A stretch of 64,000 bases of DNA from Pseudonocardia xinjiangensis (GTDB lineage: Bacteria; Actinomycetota; Actinomycetes; Mycobacteriales; Pseudonocardiaceae), in assembly GCF_012911925.1 (NCBI RefSeq), contig NZ_JAAXKY010000013.1, positions 1 through 64,000 on the forward strand, given 5' to 3'. Shown one piece after another: positions 1 to 9,146 of the stretch (within the stretch, counting starts at the first letter, position 1; each line of letters starts with the position of its first letter). Under the pieces are notes generated by a model. That model saw only the letters and a program-made list of their open reading frames with translations, was not told the DNA's origin and did not search any database. A program made the position numbers and the translations under genes.

Positions 1-3000
1 CGCCGACACCGCCACCCCACCGCCACCGCGGCCACCACCGCCCGAGCCGGACGCGTACGCGCTCGCCCGGTTCCCGCCGTACTCGGCCGACGCGGATGCC
101 CGCGCGCTGTAGGAGTGGCTGCAGCGGACGCCGGGGCTGCCGGTGCAGGACGCCGAGGCCTGCGCGCTCCCAGGCCGGACGGACACCGCCGCGCTGGTGG
201 CGACGTACCCGTTGCCGAAGGTTCCGGCACCCGACCCGGACGCCAGCGCCCGGGCGCTCGCTCCGCCCGCGGCGCCGGCGGCGGCGCTCCTGGCCCGGAA
301 GCTGTAGGAGCAGCGGGAACCCGCGCTGCCCTGGCACGCGGCTGCGGCGACCGCCCCGTTGGCCTCCGCCTGCGCCGCGGCGCTCGTGGCGCACCATCCG
401 GTGCCGGACCCGCCCGCGCCGCCGCAGCGGGCGGCCGCCGCGGCGCGGTTCCCGGCGGTCCGGCTGCTCGCGCTGCTCGTCGAGGAGAAGCTGTACCGGC
501 AGGTCGAGCCGGCACCGCCCTGGCATGCGGCGGAAGCCTGGGACCCGCCGGCGCCGGCACCGACGCGGCTGACGCCCGCGCACCGCCCGTCGGCCCCGGC
601 CGTGCAGTCGGTGCTCGACGCGGCCTTGCTGGTTCCGCCCGGCGCGGCTGCCTGCGCGCCGCCCCCGGTCCGGGTGCGGCACGCGATGCCGGTGCAGTCG
701 GCGGTGACCTCGGCGGCGCCGGCCATGGCGTTCCCGCCCGTGCCGACCTGGCAGACGCCGGCGGCCGCACAGGTCGCGTTCGACGCAGCGCGCACCGCCG
801 GGCCACCGACCGTCGTGGTCGTACTCGACGCGCGGGTCGCACAGCCGGTCGTGCTGCCGTCGTCGCAGGCCGCGGTGATCGAGGCGGAAGTGGTGGCGAA
901 CCGCTCGCCCGCCTTCGCGTCCGGCGCGGTGGTCGAGGTCGCCGTGGTCGCGCTGATCTGCGCCTGGCACGCGGTGGTGGCGTCGCAGCGGGTCTCGCCG
1001 GTGGCGGTGCTCCGGCTCTGCCGGCCGTCCGGCCCGGCGACGGACGCCGTGGTCCCGGTCGCGGAACCGGTGCAGCCGGCTTCCGGGCAGACGATCCGCG
1101 AAGCGGCCCGACCGGCACCCGAGACGCCCGCGACGGGCTTCGCGCTGTCGCCCGTGCCGGTGGTCCGGCCCGAGTCGCGCTGGCTGGACGCGGTCGCGTC
1201 GCTCGCCACCACGCAGCCGCTTTCGGCGGCGACGCAGCCCGCGGTCGTGTGCGCACGGCCCGGCGTGCCGTCCGTGCCGCCGGTCGTCACGGCAGCACAC
1301 CCGGTACCGGCGCACTGCGCGACCGCGCTCGACTGCGCGAGCGTCGCCGGCGCGTCCCTGACCGGCTGCGCGGCCAGGTCGGCGGCCTCGGTGGCTGCCT
1401 GGCGTGCCACCTTCGCTGCCTGCGCAGCGTCGGCGGCGGCCTTCTTCTGCTCGTCGGTGGCACCCGCCCGCCTCCCGGCGTGAGCGGCGTCGGCGGCTGC
1501 CTGCTCCGCCTGCTCGGCCTGGGCGGCCATCTGCTCGGCGGCGGTGTTCTGCTGCTCCGCGACGATGTCGGCCACGACCTGGCCGGATCCCGCGGAGGAG
1601 TCGGTCTGGACACGGCAGCCGCTCTGGTCACTCGTGCAGCTGCCGCTGGAGCTGGAGGTGCCCGTCGCCGGAGGGCCGCGCGCCCCGCCGGACCCGTTCA
1701 GGGAGTTCGGGCCGTCGGTGCCCGACGCGGACGTCCGCGCGGTGCCGGTGCAGGCGTTCCCGCTGCCGGCGCAGTCCATCGTGGCCGAGGCCGTCGTCCA
1801 GCTCGACGCACCCGGCACGGTCGGGCCGCCGGAGTTCGCGCTCGATCCCGGCGCCACCGGCACCGGCAGCGTCGCCGGCTGGTCCGGCCCCTCCGGACCG
1901 CCCTGCTGCCCGTCATCCTGCTGCTGGTCACCCGACCGGCCCGACTCGCCGGACGGCCCGATGGTGCCCTCGCTGACCGTGGCGTTCGCGGTCGAACGGG
2001 CCTGCACCAGCGGCGCGATGACGTTCGCGTCCGGGCCGGAGGAGGCGCCCGAGTTCGTCACCGCCTGGCAGATGCCGCCGGCGACGCCCTCGCAGGTGCC
2101 CTCGCTGCGCGAACCACGGGGGTCCGGTGACACCGCCGGATCGGTCGCGGTGGCCTCGCTGGTCACCTTCCCGTCGCAGCGGGTCTCACCCTCACAGGTC
2201 AGCGCCGCGCCGGCGGCCGACGCCGCGGACGGGCCCGGGATCAGCCGCGAGGTGGTGACGGGCTTCGGGTCGCCGGTCGCGTCCACCTGCGGTCGGTCAC
2301 CGGCCAGCGCCAGCGCGGCACCGGCCCCGGTCGAGGCGGTCGACACCGAGCGCACGTCGCATCCGCCCGTGCCGCCGTCGCAGGTCGCGCTACCGGTCGA
2401 GACACGCGGCGCTCCCCCGTTGACGGCACCGTCCCAGGCCTCGGTGCCGGTGGTCACCGCACCCGTGCAACCCGCGTCCGCACACTGCAGGCTCGCGCTC
2501 GACGACGCCGCCGAGCTCGGGCCACTGGTCGGCTGTCCCGCCACCGGCAGCCCGGTGTCGGGGTCGACGACCACGAAGTCCGGGGCCGAGGACGCGGCCG
2601 ATGTGGCCTCACCGGCGCACCCGCCGCCCGTCACGGTGCAGTCCGTGGTCGCGCGGGTGCCGCGGGCCTGCGGGGACACCGCCGTGTCGCGGGCGCTCGT
2701 CCCGGCCACGGCCGTGCCACCGCAGGTGCCGTCCGCGCCGTCGCAGCGCACCTGCGCCGACGCGTGGGAGACGCTCACCGGGCCGGACACCGCGGTCACA
2801 CCCTCGGCGGCCTCGGCCGGGTCGCGGTCGGCGACCGTGGTGTCCGCAGCAGTGGAGCAGTTCCCGCCCGCGCCGTGCACCGTGCACTTCGTGGTGGCCG
2901 TGCTGTCCCGCACGCCGACCACGTCGCCCGAGGCGGCGCCGGTCGTCGTGCTGATGGCAGCACCGCGGCACTCGGCGATGGCGCAGTCGGCCTGCGCCCC

Positions 3001-6000
3001 GGCCGTGCTGGACGCCGCCAGCTCCCGCTCGGGCGCGCCGTCCGCGGCGGCCCGCAAGCCGTCGGTGCGGGCGGCGGTGTCCGTGACCTCGGAGGCCGAC
3101 TCGGCACCGCAGGTGCCGGCGGTGGTCTCGCAGGTCGAGGAACCGCTCGTGGTCCGCACGGCCGGCTTGGCGCCGGCAGCCGCCGCGCCGGTGACCGTGC
3201 CGGCGGTCGTCGTGTCGGCCCTGCCGGTGCAGGCCGGGCCGTCGCCGCAGTCGACGTTCGCGCTCGCCGTGCTGGTGGCGAAGCCGTCGCCGTCGCTCGT
3301 GACGGTCGGCGCGTCGTCGTCGAAAGAGGCCGTCCGGACGTCGGCCTGCTCGTCAGTGGTGCTGCCGACCCGGGTGCCGCTGTCGGCGCGGCAGTCGCCG
3401 CCGGCCGCCTCACAGGTGGCCTCGCCGTTGCTCGTGCGCTCCGCGCCGGCCGTCAGGCCCTTCGCGGTGCCGGTGGTGGCGGCTCGCCCGGTACCGGTGC
3501 AGCCGGCGCCGGCGCCGGCGCAGTCGACCTCGACGGCCGCGGTGCTCGCGCCGCCCGCGTCCCGGTCCCCGGCGGTGTCGCCGTGGCCCGAGCCGGACTC
3601 CGCCGAGCAGCCCCCGTCCGCCACGGTGCACTCCGCGGTGCCGGTGGTGGTCGCCTCCGGCGCGGCCGGCTCGGTCGCAGCCGTCGCGGTGCGCTCGGTG
3701 GCGGCCCGGTCCGTCGCACTGGTGGTGGAGGCCGCGCGGCCGGTGCAGCCCGTCGCCCCGTCGGCGCACCTGGTCGCGCTTCGCGTCCGTGCACCATCGC
3801 CGGACCAGCGGTCGCCGACGGCCACGGAGCTGGACGTCCCGCAGCCCACGGCAGCCGCCTCGCAGCGCGCGGTGCTGCCGGCCCGGCGGGTGTCCTCGCC
3901 CTGCACCTGCGTGCTGGAGGCGATCTGCACGTCCGGCCGATCGGTCGCCCCACCGGAGCTGGAGCTGTCACAGACCCCCGCGGCCGTCGTGCACCCTGCC
4001 TCGGCCCCACCGGAGTCGGCGTACGTGTTCAGGTCGCACCGACCGGTGCACGACGCGGCCGAAGCGGTCTTCTCCCGCTTCGCCGTCGGGGGCGCGTCCG
4101 CGTCCTCCTGGGACGGGCCGCTGCTCTCCCCGCGACAGGCCCCGGCACCGGTTCGGCATGTGCTCTCTGCCATCTGCGGAGTCGCACGACTGGACTGCCC
4201 GCACCCGGTCGCATCACCCGTGCAGCGCGCCGACGCGGTGGTGACCGTGCCGTCCTCGGCGCGGCTCGACGTGCTGCTGCCACAGCCCTGGTCGGCGCCG
4301 GTCAGCGTGCAGGAGGCGGAGCCCTTCGACTCCCCCGCCGACGTCTGCACGCCACACCCGGACGACACTCCCGCCAACGCCACGCACCGGTCGGTGTCCT
4401 TCTCTCCGTCCGCGCCGCGGCTCACCGCCCCGCACGCCACGAACGCCCCGCTCGACCCGCAGCCGGCCGCCGAGCCCTCACCACCACGGCTGCGCGACGG
4501 CACCGAATCCGAGACGTCATTACCGGTGGCGGCCATCAGCTCGTCGGTCGCCTCGTACACCTCGTCGCGCTGCGACTCGTACGTGGCGACGTTCTGCGCG
4601 TGCGCCTTCTTCGTCACCGTGCCCGCGGCGACCTTCTTCTCCTCCGCCGCCAGCTGCTTCTCCCGCGCAGTCAGCGCACGGTGTCCGTCGACCACCTCGT
4701 CGACGAGCTCGGCCCGTTCCGGCGACAGCTCCGCGCGCTCCGCTGCGACCTGCTTCGCCAGCTGCTGGTGCTTCTTCTCGTCCTTCGCGTACGCGGCCTT
4801 GGTGACCTCACCCGAGGCGACCTTCTTCTTCTCCGCCGCCAACCGCGCCTTGCTCTGGTCGACCTTGATCCGGCCCTCGAGCACCCGCTCGGTCTGCTCG
4901 GAATCGTCGTGGTCCTGCCGCTCCCCGAACCGGCTCGCGGAGTAGCGGTACTCGTCCTCGCCGGAGGGAGGACCACGAGGATCCGCTGCCGAGGACACCC
5001 CCGGCCGCACCGCCGCACCACCGGCGCAGCCCCGGCTGCCCGCCTCGGTGCACGCCGCGCGCAGCGACTCCGTTGCCCGCAGCGCACCGGAGATCGACCG
5101 GTCACCGGAGTCCACCGCGCGCGTCCCGGACGCCGCCTGCTCACCTGACCGGGCGCCGGTGCGCGCCTGCTTCTCCGCGAGCGCGCCCTTCAGCGCGAGG
5201 TTCGTCGCCGCCGGTTGTCCCCTCCGATTGCGCTCCCCCGCCGCGCCCTCGGGAACACCTTTCGCGGTGCGCACTGCCCGGAGCGCATCGGCAGCCGACA
5301 ACGTGGTGTCCCGGGTCCCGGCGGTGCCCTTCGCCGCTGTGCGAGCAGCGGCGGTCCGGCCCGCATCGCCGGCCACCCGCTTCGCGCCGGCCGGTTCCGT
5401 GCCGGCGCGCTGTCCTGCCGTCCCGGCAGCCTGCCCGCGGGTCGCGGCGGCGCGTTCGGCGTCAACCGGCGCCGTCGCCGCTGCGCGGTCTCGACGGCCG
5501 GCCGGCTCGGCGCCCTTCCGGCCCACCGCGTCCGCGGCCCTCCCCGCGCGGTTCTTCGTCCCCGTCGGCTTCTCGGCAGCCTTGGCGGTCTTCCCCTTGC
5601 CGGCCTTCGGCACCGGCTGCTCCTCCGCCGCCGTCTTCCGGGGCGGCTTCTTCTGGGCCGGCCCCTTCACTGCAGCCTTCTTCGACGTGGGCTTCCGCTC
5701 CCCCGCCCGCTCGGCCGACCGGGGAGCGTCGCTCGAACCCGCCTGACCGTCCTTGGCAGCGACCGGCTTCGAGCCGGCCTTCTTGTCACCGGAGTTCTTC
5801 CCAGCAGCCTGCTGTCCGGCCTTCTTGGCCGGCTTCGGCTCGACCTTCTTGCTGTCGGACTTCTCAGCGGGCTTCTTCGCCGGCTTCGCCCCGGGCTTGG
5901 TGTCGCCGGGCTTGGCGTTGCCGGTCTTCGTGTCACCGGACTTCGTCGCCGTCTTCTTCTCGGGCTTGTTGTCCGGCTTCGACTCGACCTTCTTGGTGGT

Positions 6001-6318
6001 TGCCTGCTTCTCCGACTTCCCACCGCCCGACGAACCGGAACCGGAATTCGAACCACCATTACCACCAGCAGACTTGGTGTGACCTCCCTTCGACATCGCC
6101 TGCTGCGCAGCCACCGGAACCACCACCGCCGCCGAAGCGGGAGACGCTGCAAGGAACGCCGCCCCCACCCACAGCACCACCACAGCACCGGCCAGCCCGA
6201 GAAGCCACCGCAGCATCCACAGCAACCGCTCCAGCGGCGACGGTCGCAACCGCACGGGCGCAGCAGTACGCGCGGCGAGGCCCCCGGCCCCACCCCCGCG
6301 CACCGACACCACACCCAT
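1..6318 (-). CDS. Giant exported Lys/Pro-rich, coiled-coil, paired-cysteine repeat protein (3' end outside window)
   Basis: The frame is open for 2106 codons from ATG at 6318-6316 to base 1 with no stop, so the protein exceeds 2100 residues and its C-terminus is not seen. An AGGAG lies about 8 bases before the ATG. Residues 1-31 are basic, 32-57 hydrophobic, and ASPASA near 58-63 looks like a signal-peptidase site, so export is likely. Residues about 100-275 are Lys/Pro/Ala-rich (KPAKK-type motifs), 275-455 Ala-rich, and 465-595 a charged predicted coiled coil with two related copies. From about 615 onward, short C-x(3-8)-C motifs recur every 25-60 residues in Ser/Thr/Gly/Ala-rich sequence, interrupted by a helical Ala/Gln/Glu segment near 1577-1652. 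Long plus-strand frames here are shadows: codon third positions, signal sequence and ribosome site all favour the minus strand. I do not recognise the family. A cell-surface or wall-spanning structural role is inference. Confidence 0.85.
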   Translation of the reverse strand, partial: MGVVSVRGGGAGGLAARTAAPVRLRPSPLERLLWMLRWLLGLAGAVVVLWVGAAFLAASPASAAVVVPVAAQQAMSKGGHTKSAGGNGGSNSGSGSSGGGKSEKQATTKKVESKPDNKPEKKTATKSGDTKTGNAKPGDTKPGAKPAKKPAEKSDSKKVEPKPAKKAGQQAAGKNSGDKKAGSKPVAAKDGQAGSSDAPRSAERAGERKPTSKKAAVKGPAQKKPPRKTAAEEQPVPKAGKGKTAKAAEKPTGTKNRAGRAADAVGRKGAEPAGRRDRAAATAPVDAERAAATRGQAAGTAGQRAGTEPAGAKRVAGDAGRTAAARTAAKGTAGTRDTTLSAADALRAVRTAKGVPEGAAGERNRRGQPAATNLALKGALAEKQARTGARSGEQAASGTRAVDSGDRSISGALRATESLRAACTEAGSRGCAGGAAVRPGVSSAADPRGPPSGEDEYRYSASRFGERQDHDDSEQTERVLEGRIKVDQSKARLAAEKKKVASGEVTKAAYAKDEKKHQQLAKQVAAERAELSPERAELVDEVVDGHRALTAREKQLAAEEKKVAAGTVTKKAHAQNVATYESQRDEVYEATDELMAATGNDVSDSVPSRSRGGEGSAAGCGSSGAFVACGAVSRGADGEKDTDRCVALAGVSSGCGVQTSAGESKGSASCTLTGADQGCGSSTSSRAEDGTVTTASARCTGDATGCGQSSRATPQMAESTCRTGAGACRGESSGPSQEDADAPPTAKREKTASAASCTGRCDLNTYADSGGAEAGCTTAAGVCDSSSSGGATDRPDVQIASSTQVQGEDTRRAGSTARCEAAAVGCGTSSSVAVGDRWSGDGARTRSATRCADGATGCTGRAASTTSATDRAATERTATAATEPAAPEATTTGTAECTVADGGCSAESGSGHGDTAGDRDAGGASTAAVEVDCAGAGAGCTGTGRAATTGTAKGLTAGAERTSNGEATCEAAGGDCRADSGTRVGSTTDEQADVRTASFDDDAPTVTSDGDGFATSTASANVDCGDGPACTGRADTTTAGTVTGAAAAGAKPAVRTTSGSSTCETTAGTCGAESASEVTDTAARTDGLRAAADGAPERELAASSTAGAQADCAIAECRGAAISTTTGAASGDVVGVRDSTATTKCTVHGAGGNCSTAADTTVADRDPAEAAEGVTAVSGPVSVSHASAQVRCDGADGTCGGTAVAGTSARDTAVSPQARGTRATTDCTVTGGGCAGEATSAASSAPDFVVVDPDTGLPVAGQPTSGPSSAASSSASLQCADAGCTGAVTTGTEAWDGAVNGGAPRVSTGSATCDGGTGGCDVRSVSTASTGAGAALALAGDRPQVDATGDPKPVTTSRLIPGPSAASAAGAALTCEGETRCDGKVTSEATATDPAVSPDPRGSRSEGTCEGVAGGICQAVTNSGASSGPDANVIAPLVQARSTANATVSEGTIGPSGESGRSGDQQQDDGQQGGPEGPDQPATLPVPVAPGSSANSGGPTVPGASSWTTASATMDCAGSGNACTGTARTSASGTDGPNSLNGSGGARGPPATGTSSSSGSCTSDQSGCRVQTDSSAGSGQVVADIVAEQQNTAAEQMAAQAEQAEQAAADAAHAGRRAGATDEQKKAAADAAQAAKVARQAATEAADLAAQPVRDAPATLAQSSAVAQCAGTGCAAVTTGGTDGTPGRAHTTAGCVAAESGCVVASDATASSQRDSGRTTGTGDSAKPVAGVSGAGRAASRIVCPEAGCTGSATGTTASVAGPDGRQSRSTATGETRCDATTACQAQISATTATSTTAPDAKAGERFATTSASITAACDDGSTTGCATRASSTTTTVGGPAVRAASNATCAAAGVCQVGTGGNAMAGAAEVTADCTGIACRTRTGGGAQAAAPGGTSKAASSTDCTAGADGRCAGVSRVGAGAGGSQASAACQGGAGSTCRYSFSSTSSASSRTAGNRAAAAARCGGAGGSGTGWCATSAAAQAEANGAVAAAACQGSAGSRCSYSFRARSAAAGAAGGASARALASGSGAGTFGNGYVATSAAVSVRPGSAQASASCTGSPGVRCSHSYSARASASAEYGGNRASAYASGSGGGGRGGGGVAVSA

Positions 6319-6700
6319 GACAGATGACTCCTGACGTCACCGAAGAGACAGCCGCTCAGGGCCCCGCACCAGCAGGGACACGGCCGGAATGAAGACACAC
6401 AGACGCACACCGGAGGTGTCACACGTCGCGCCTGGGGCAGCGACCCGCGACCGACCTCGCACCGCCACTCCCCCGGCTGGTTCGCCCGTCGCGAGCCGTC
6501 AGCGACCGACGAGAACCTCGTGGAGTGATCGACACGAAGAGTGCTGTCCGAGGGTGAACGCCAGTGGTTGCGGCGGTGCCATCGTGGCGACACGTCGATG
6601 ACGATCGGGCGTCCTCGCAGAAGGGGTGGGGTTCGTCGCAGATGCTGTGGGCTCTGCGAGGAACGCAGTCGGCGCGCGTTCACACGGCCGCAATGCGCGT
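6319..6700. other. Intergenic region between the giant gene and the MocR gene, no gene seen
   Basis: This 382-bp stretch must hold the promoter of the giant minus-strand gene. The short frames in it lack ribosome sites and have shadow-like Arg/Pro composition. A small ACACC-GGA-GGTGT dyad sits at 6407-6419. I see no RNA gene. Confidence 0.5.
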
Positions 6701-8116
6701 TTACGACATCCGCTGACGGGCGAGAGCCTTCCCGATGACGCGGGCACCCTCGGGGAATCGGTCGGGGTTCGGGCCGGAGTAGTTGAGCCGGATGAACGGG
6801 CCGGACGGTTCGGCGGGGAACCATTCGGTGCCGGGCGCGATCGTCACGCCGTCGGCTTCGCAGTCACGGGCGAGCCGGTCGAGGTCGGTCTCGTCGGGCA
6901 GGCGGGCCCAGAGGTTGAGACCGCCGCGGGGTACGTGGTCGAGGTGGGCGTCGGGGACGTGCTCGGCCAGGCTGTCGATGAGCAGGTCGCGGCGGGCGCG
7001 CAACTGGTGAGGCAGGTTGCGCAGGTGGGTGCGCCATCCGGGCTGTGTGACGACGTCGAGGGCGGCGGCCTGCAGGAGACCGCTGACGTACATCGACTCG
7101 GCTCCGCGGTCGGCGAGGATGCGGTCGCGGGCGGGGCCACGGGCGATGACCGCGGCGACGCGAACGGCCGGGGACACGCTCTTGGTCAGCGAGCGCAGGT
7201 AGACGACGTGGCCTGCGTCGTCGTGCACGGCGAGCGGTTGCGCGGTGGTGTCGATCCCCAAGTCGTGGGCCCAGTCGTCCTCCACGACGAAGGCGGCGTG
7301 AGCGCGGACGACGTCGAGCACCTGCGCCGCCCGTGAGGGCGGCCACTGCGCGCCGGTGGGGTTGGCGTACGTCGGCTGCGCGTAGAACACGCGTGCCCCG
7401 GTCTCGGCGAAGGCGCGCGCGAGCTCGTCCGGGTCCGGGCCGGTCGGTCCGCTCGGCACGGGGACGACGGGCACACCGGCTTGCGCCGCGGCGAGGATGG
7501 CACCCCAGTAGCTCGGCGACTCCATGAGCAACGGCTGCCCGAAGCCCACCAGCGCCCGGAAGATCGAGCTCAGGCCGCTCTGGCTCCCGGGCAGGACCAC
7601 GACGTCCCGGGGTGCCGGCGGGGTGACGCCCACCGGTGCGGTCTCGGCGAGCTCGTGGGCGAACCAGGCTCGTAGCTCCGGCAGTCCGGCGGCGGGAGAT
7701 CGGGCCACGGCCGCGTCGGTGCGGGCGGCGCGCGCGAGCGCGGCGCGCACCAGCCGCTCCGGGAGGAGCTCGCGGGCGGGGTACCCGGCGTGCAGGCCGA
7801 TCCCGTCCGGAGAGCTGAGGCGCATCGGCGTCGACACGGGCGGGATGCGCGCCGGTGGGGAACGCAGGGCCCCGGTCTGCCACCCGTAGTCGGGAGGCCG
7901 CACGGTGCGCACGGCGCGGGTGAACGTCCCCACGCCAGGCCGGGGCTCGACGAGCCCGAGCCTGCTCAGGGCTCGCATCGCCTTCTGGACCGTGACGGGA
8001 CTGGCTCCGTACTCCGCCGTCAACGCCCGGTTGGACGGCAGCCGGGCGCCCGGCGGCGCCTGCGCGATCCAGGCGCGCAGACCCGCGACGATCCGGGCAG
8101 CGCTATCGTCAGCCAT
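6701..8116 (-). CDS. MocR/PdxR-type GntR regulator with aminotransferase-like domain
   Basis: The 471-residue protein has an N-terminal GntR winged helix (about 5-70, including ARLPSNRAL and ASPVTVQKAMRAL) followed by a fold-type I aminotransferase-like domain. YANPTG, VEDDWAHD and the PLP-lysine motif SLTKSVSP (about residue 300) are all present. Such proteins are PLP-sensing regulators that usually control an adjacent divergent gene, here an EamA-type exporter. I chose ATG 8116-8114 because the GntR domain begins directly after it; the frame is open further upstream but the added sequence is low-complexity. The start overlaps the exporter start within one CATG and lies inside a 9-bp inverted repeat, so a leaderless message and autoregulation are plausible. 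The effector is unknown. Confidence 0.88.
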   Translation of the reverse strand: MADDSAARIVAGLRAWIAQAPPGARLPSNRALTAEYGASPVTVQKAMRALSRLGLVEPRPGVGTFTRAVRTVRPPDYGWQTGALRSPPARIPPVSTPMRLSSPDGIGLHAGYPARELLPERLVRAALARAARTDAAVARSPAAGLPELRAWFAHELAETAPVGVTPPAPRDVVVLPGSQSGLSSIFRALVGFGQPLLMESPSYWGAILAAAQAGVPVVPVPSGPTGPDPDELARAFAETGARVFYAQPTYANPTGAQWPPSRAAQVLDVVRAHAAFVVEDDWAHDLGIDTTAQPLAVHDDAGHVVYLRSLTKSVSPAVRVAAVIARGPARDRILADRGAESMYVSGLLQAAALDVVTQPGWRTHLRNLPHQLRARRDLLIDSLAEHVPDAHLDHVPRGGLNLWARLPDETDLDRLARDCEADGVTIAPGTEWFPAEPSGPFIRLNYSGPNPDRFPEGARVIGKALARQRMS

Positions 8117-8135
8117 GTCGAGACAAGATAGCGCT
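8099..8135. promoter_or_regulatory. Perfect 9-bp inverted repeat spanning two opposed start codons
   Basis: AGCGCTATC (8099-8107) and its exact complement GATAGCGCT (8127-8135) flank the CATG at 8114-8117 shared by the MocR and exporter starts. It is a likely MocR operator. Confidence 0.6.
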
Positions 8136-9146
8136 ACTCGGATTTCGCCGGCAACGTTATCGCCGTCGCGGACGGGCCTGTGGTGGGGGCTGCTGGGAGT
8201 GGCGGCGTTCTCGTTCACCGTCCCGTTCACCAGGGTCGCCGTCGGGGGGCTGTCCCCGCTGTTCGTCGGCTCGGCCCGCGCGGTCGTCGCCGCACTCCTG
8301 GCCGCCACCGCGCTCGCCCTGGCCAGGCAGCCCCTGCCGACGGGTGCCCAGTGGGTGCGGCTGGCCATCGTGGCCGGCGGCATCGTCGTCGGCTTCCCGC
8401 TGCTGACCTCCTATGCGCTCACCACCGCCTCGGCCGGTCACAGTGCCGTGGTGATCGCACTGCTCCCGGCGGCGACCGCTGCCATGGCCGTCGTCCGCGG
8501 CAAGGAACGCCCGCCGCGGTCGTTCTGGATCATGGCCGCGGTCGGCGCCCTCGCCGCCGTCGTGTTCGCGTCCCTGCAGGGCGGCGGGATCGGGCAGCTG
8601 CACCACTCGGACCTGTTGCTGTTCTGCGCCGTCGCCGCCGCCGCGATCGGCTACGCCGAGGGCGGCCTGCTCAGCCGCGAGCTCGGTTCCTGGCAGACGG
8701 TGTCCTGGGCGCTCGTGCTGTCCTCGCCGCTGATGATCACCCTGACGGTGGTCTCGACGCTCCAGCAGCCGCCGTCGGCGACGCCGGCCGAGTGGGCGGC
8801 GTTCGCCTACCTCGCCGCCGTCAGCATGTTCCTCGGCTTCTTCGCCTGGTACCGCGGCCTGGCCATCGGCCCGATGGCACAGGTCAGCCAGGTGCAACTG
8901 GTCCAGCCCGTGCTCGGCATCAGCTGGGCGGCACTGCTGCTCCGCGAGGAGCTGACCTGGCCGACCGTCCTCGGCGGTGTCGCCGTCATCGTCTGCGCCG
9001 CCATCGCCGTGCGCATCCGCCTCGACCCGCCGGCCCGTGCCGGGGCCGTCACACCAGAGCTGGAGCGGTGCGCAGCGCCGAGCCGCGCAGGCGAGCGGCG
9101 TCCTGGCTGGGAGGAGCGCCGAACTGGCGGCGGTACTCGCGACTGA
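8115..9146 (+). CDS. EamA/DMT-family membrane exporter
   Basis: This 343-residue protein is made of about ten hydrophobic helices in two EamA halves, beginning at RTGLWWGLLGVAAFSF after a short leader (MSRQDSATR). The second half includes FAWYRGLAIGPMAQVSQVQ and PVLGISWAALLLREELTW, typical of the drug/metabolite transporter superfamily. ATG 8115-8117 is preferred because the fold begins soon after it; upstream in-frame sequence has no membrane character. It faces the MocR gene head to head and is probably its target. The last 33 residues are hydrophilic and overlap the 3' end of the convergent AraC gene by 98 bp (9049-9146). The substrate is unknown; amino acids or other metabolites are common for the family. 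Confidence 0.85.
   Translation: MSRQDSATRISPATLSPSRTGLWWGLLGVAAFSFTVPFTRVAVGGLSPLFVGSARAVVAALLAATALALARQPLPTGAQWVRLAIVAGGIVVGFPLLTSYALTTASAGHSAVVIALLPAATAAMAVVRGKERPPRSFWIMAAVGALAAVVFASLQGGGIGQLHHSDLLLFCAVAAAAIGYAEGGLLSRELGSWQTVSWALVLSSPLMITLTVVSTLQQPPSATPAEWAAFAYLAAVSMFLGFFAWYRGLAIGPMAQVSQVQLVQPVLGISWAALLLREELTWPTVLGGVAVIVCAAIAVRIRLDPPARAGAVTPELERCAAPSRAGERRPGWEERRTGGGTRD

Noticed and set aside
115-5148. Several long plus-strand frames (up to 1133 codons) across the left end
   Set aside because: They lie antisense to the giant minus-strand gene, have no ribosome sites or domains, and their composition is what the complement of a Ser/Thr/Ala-rich GC-biased gene gives.
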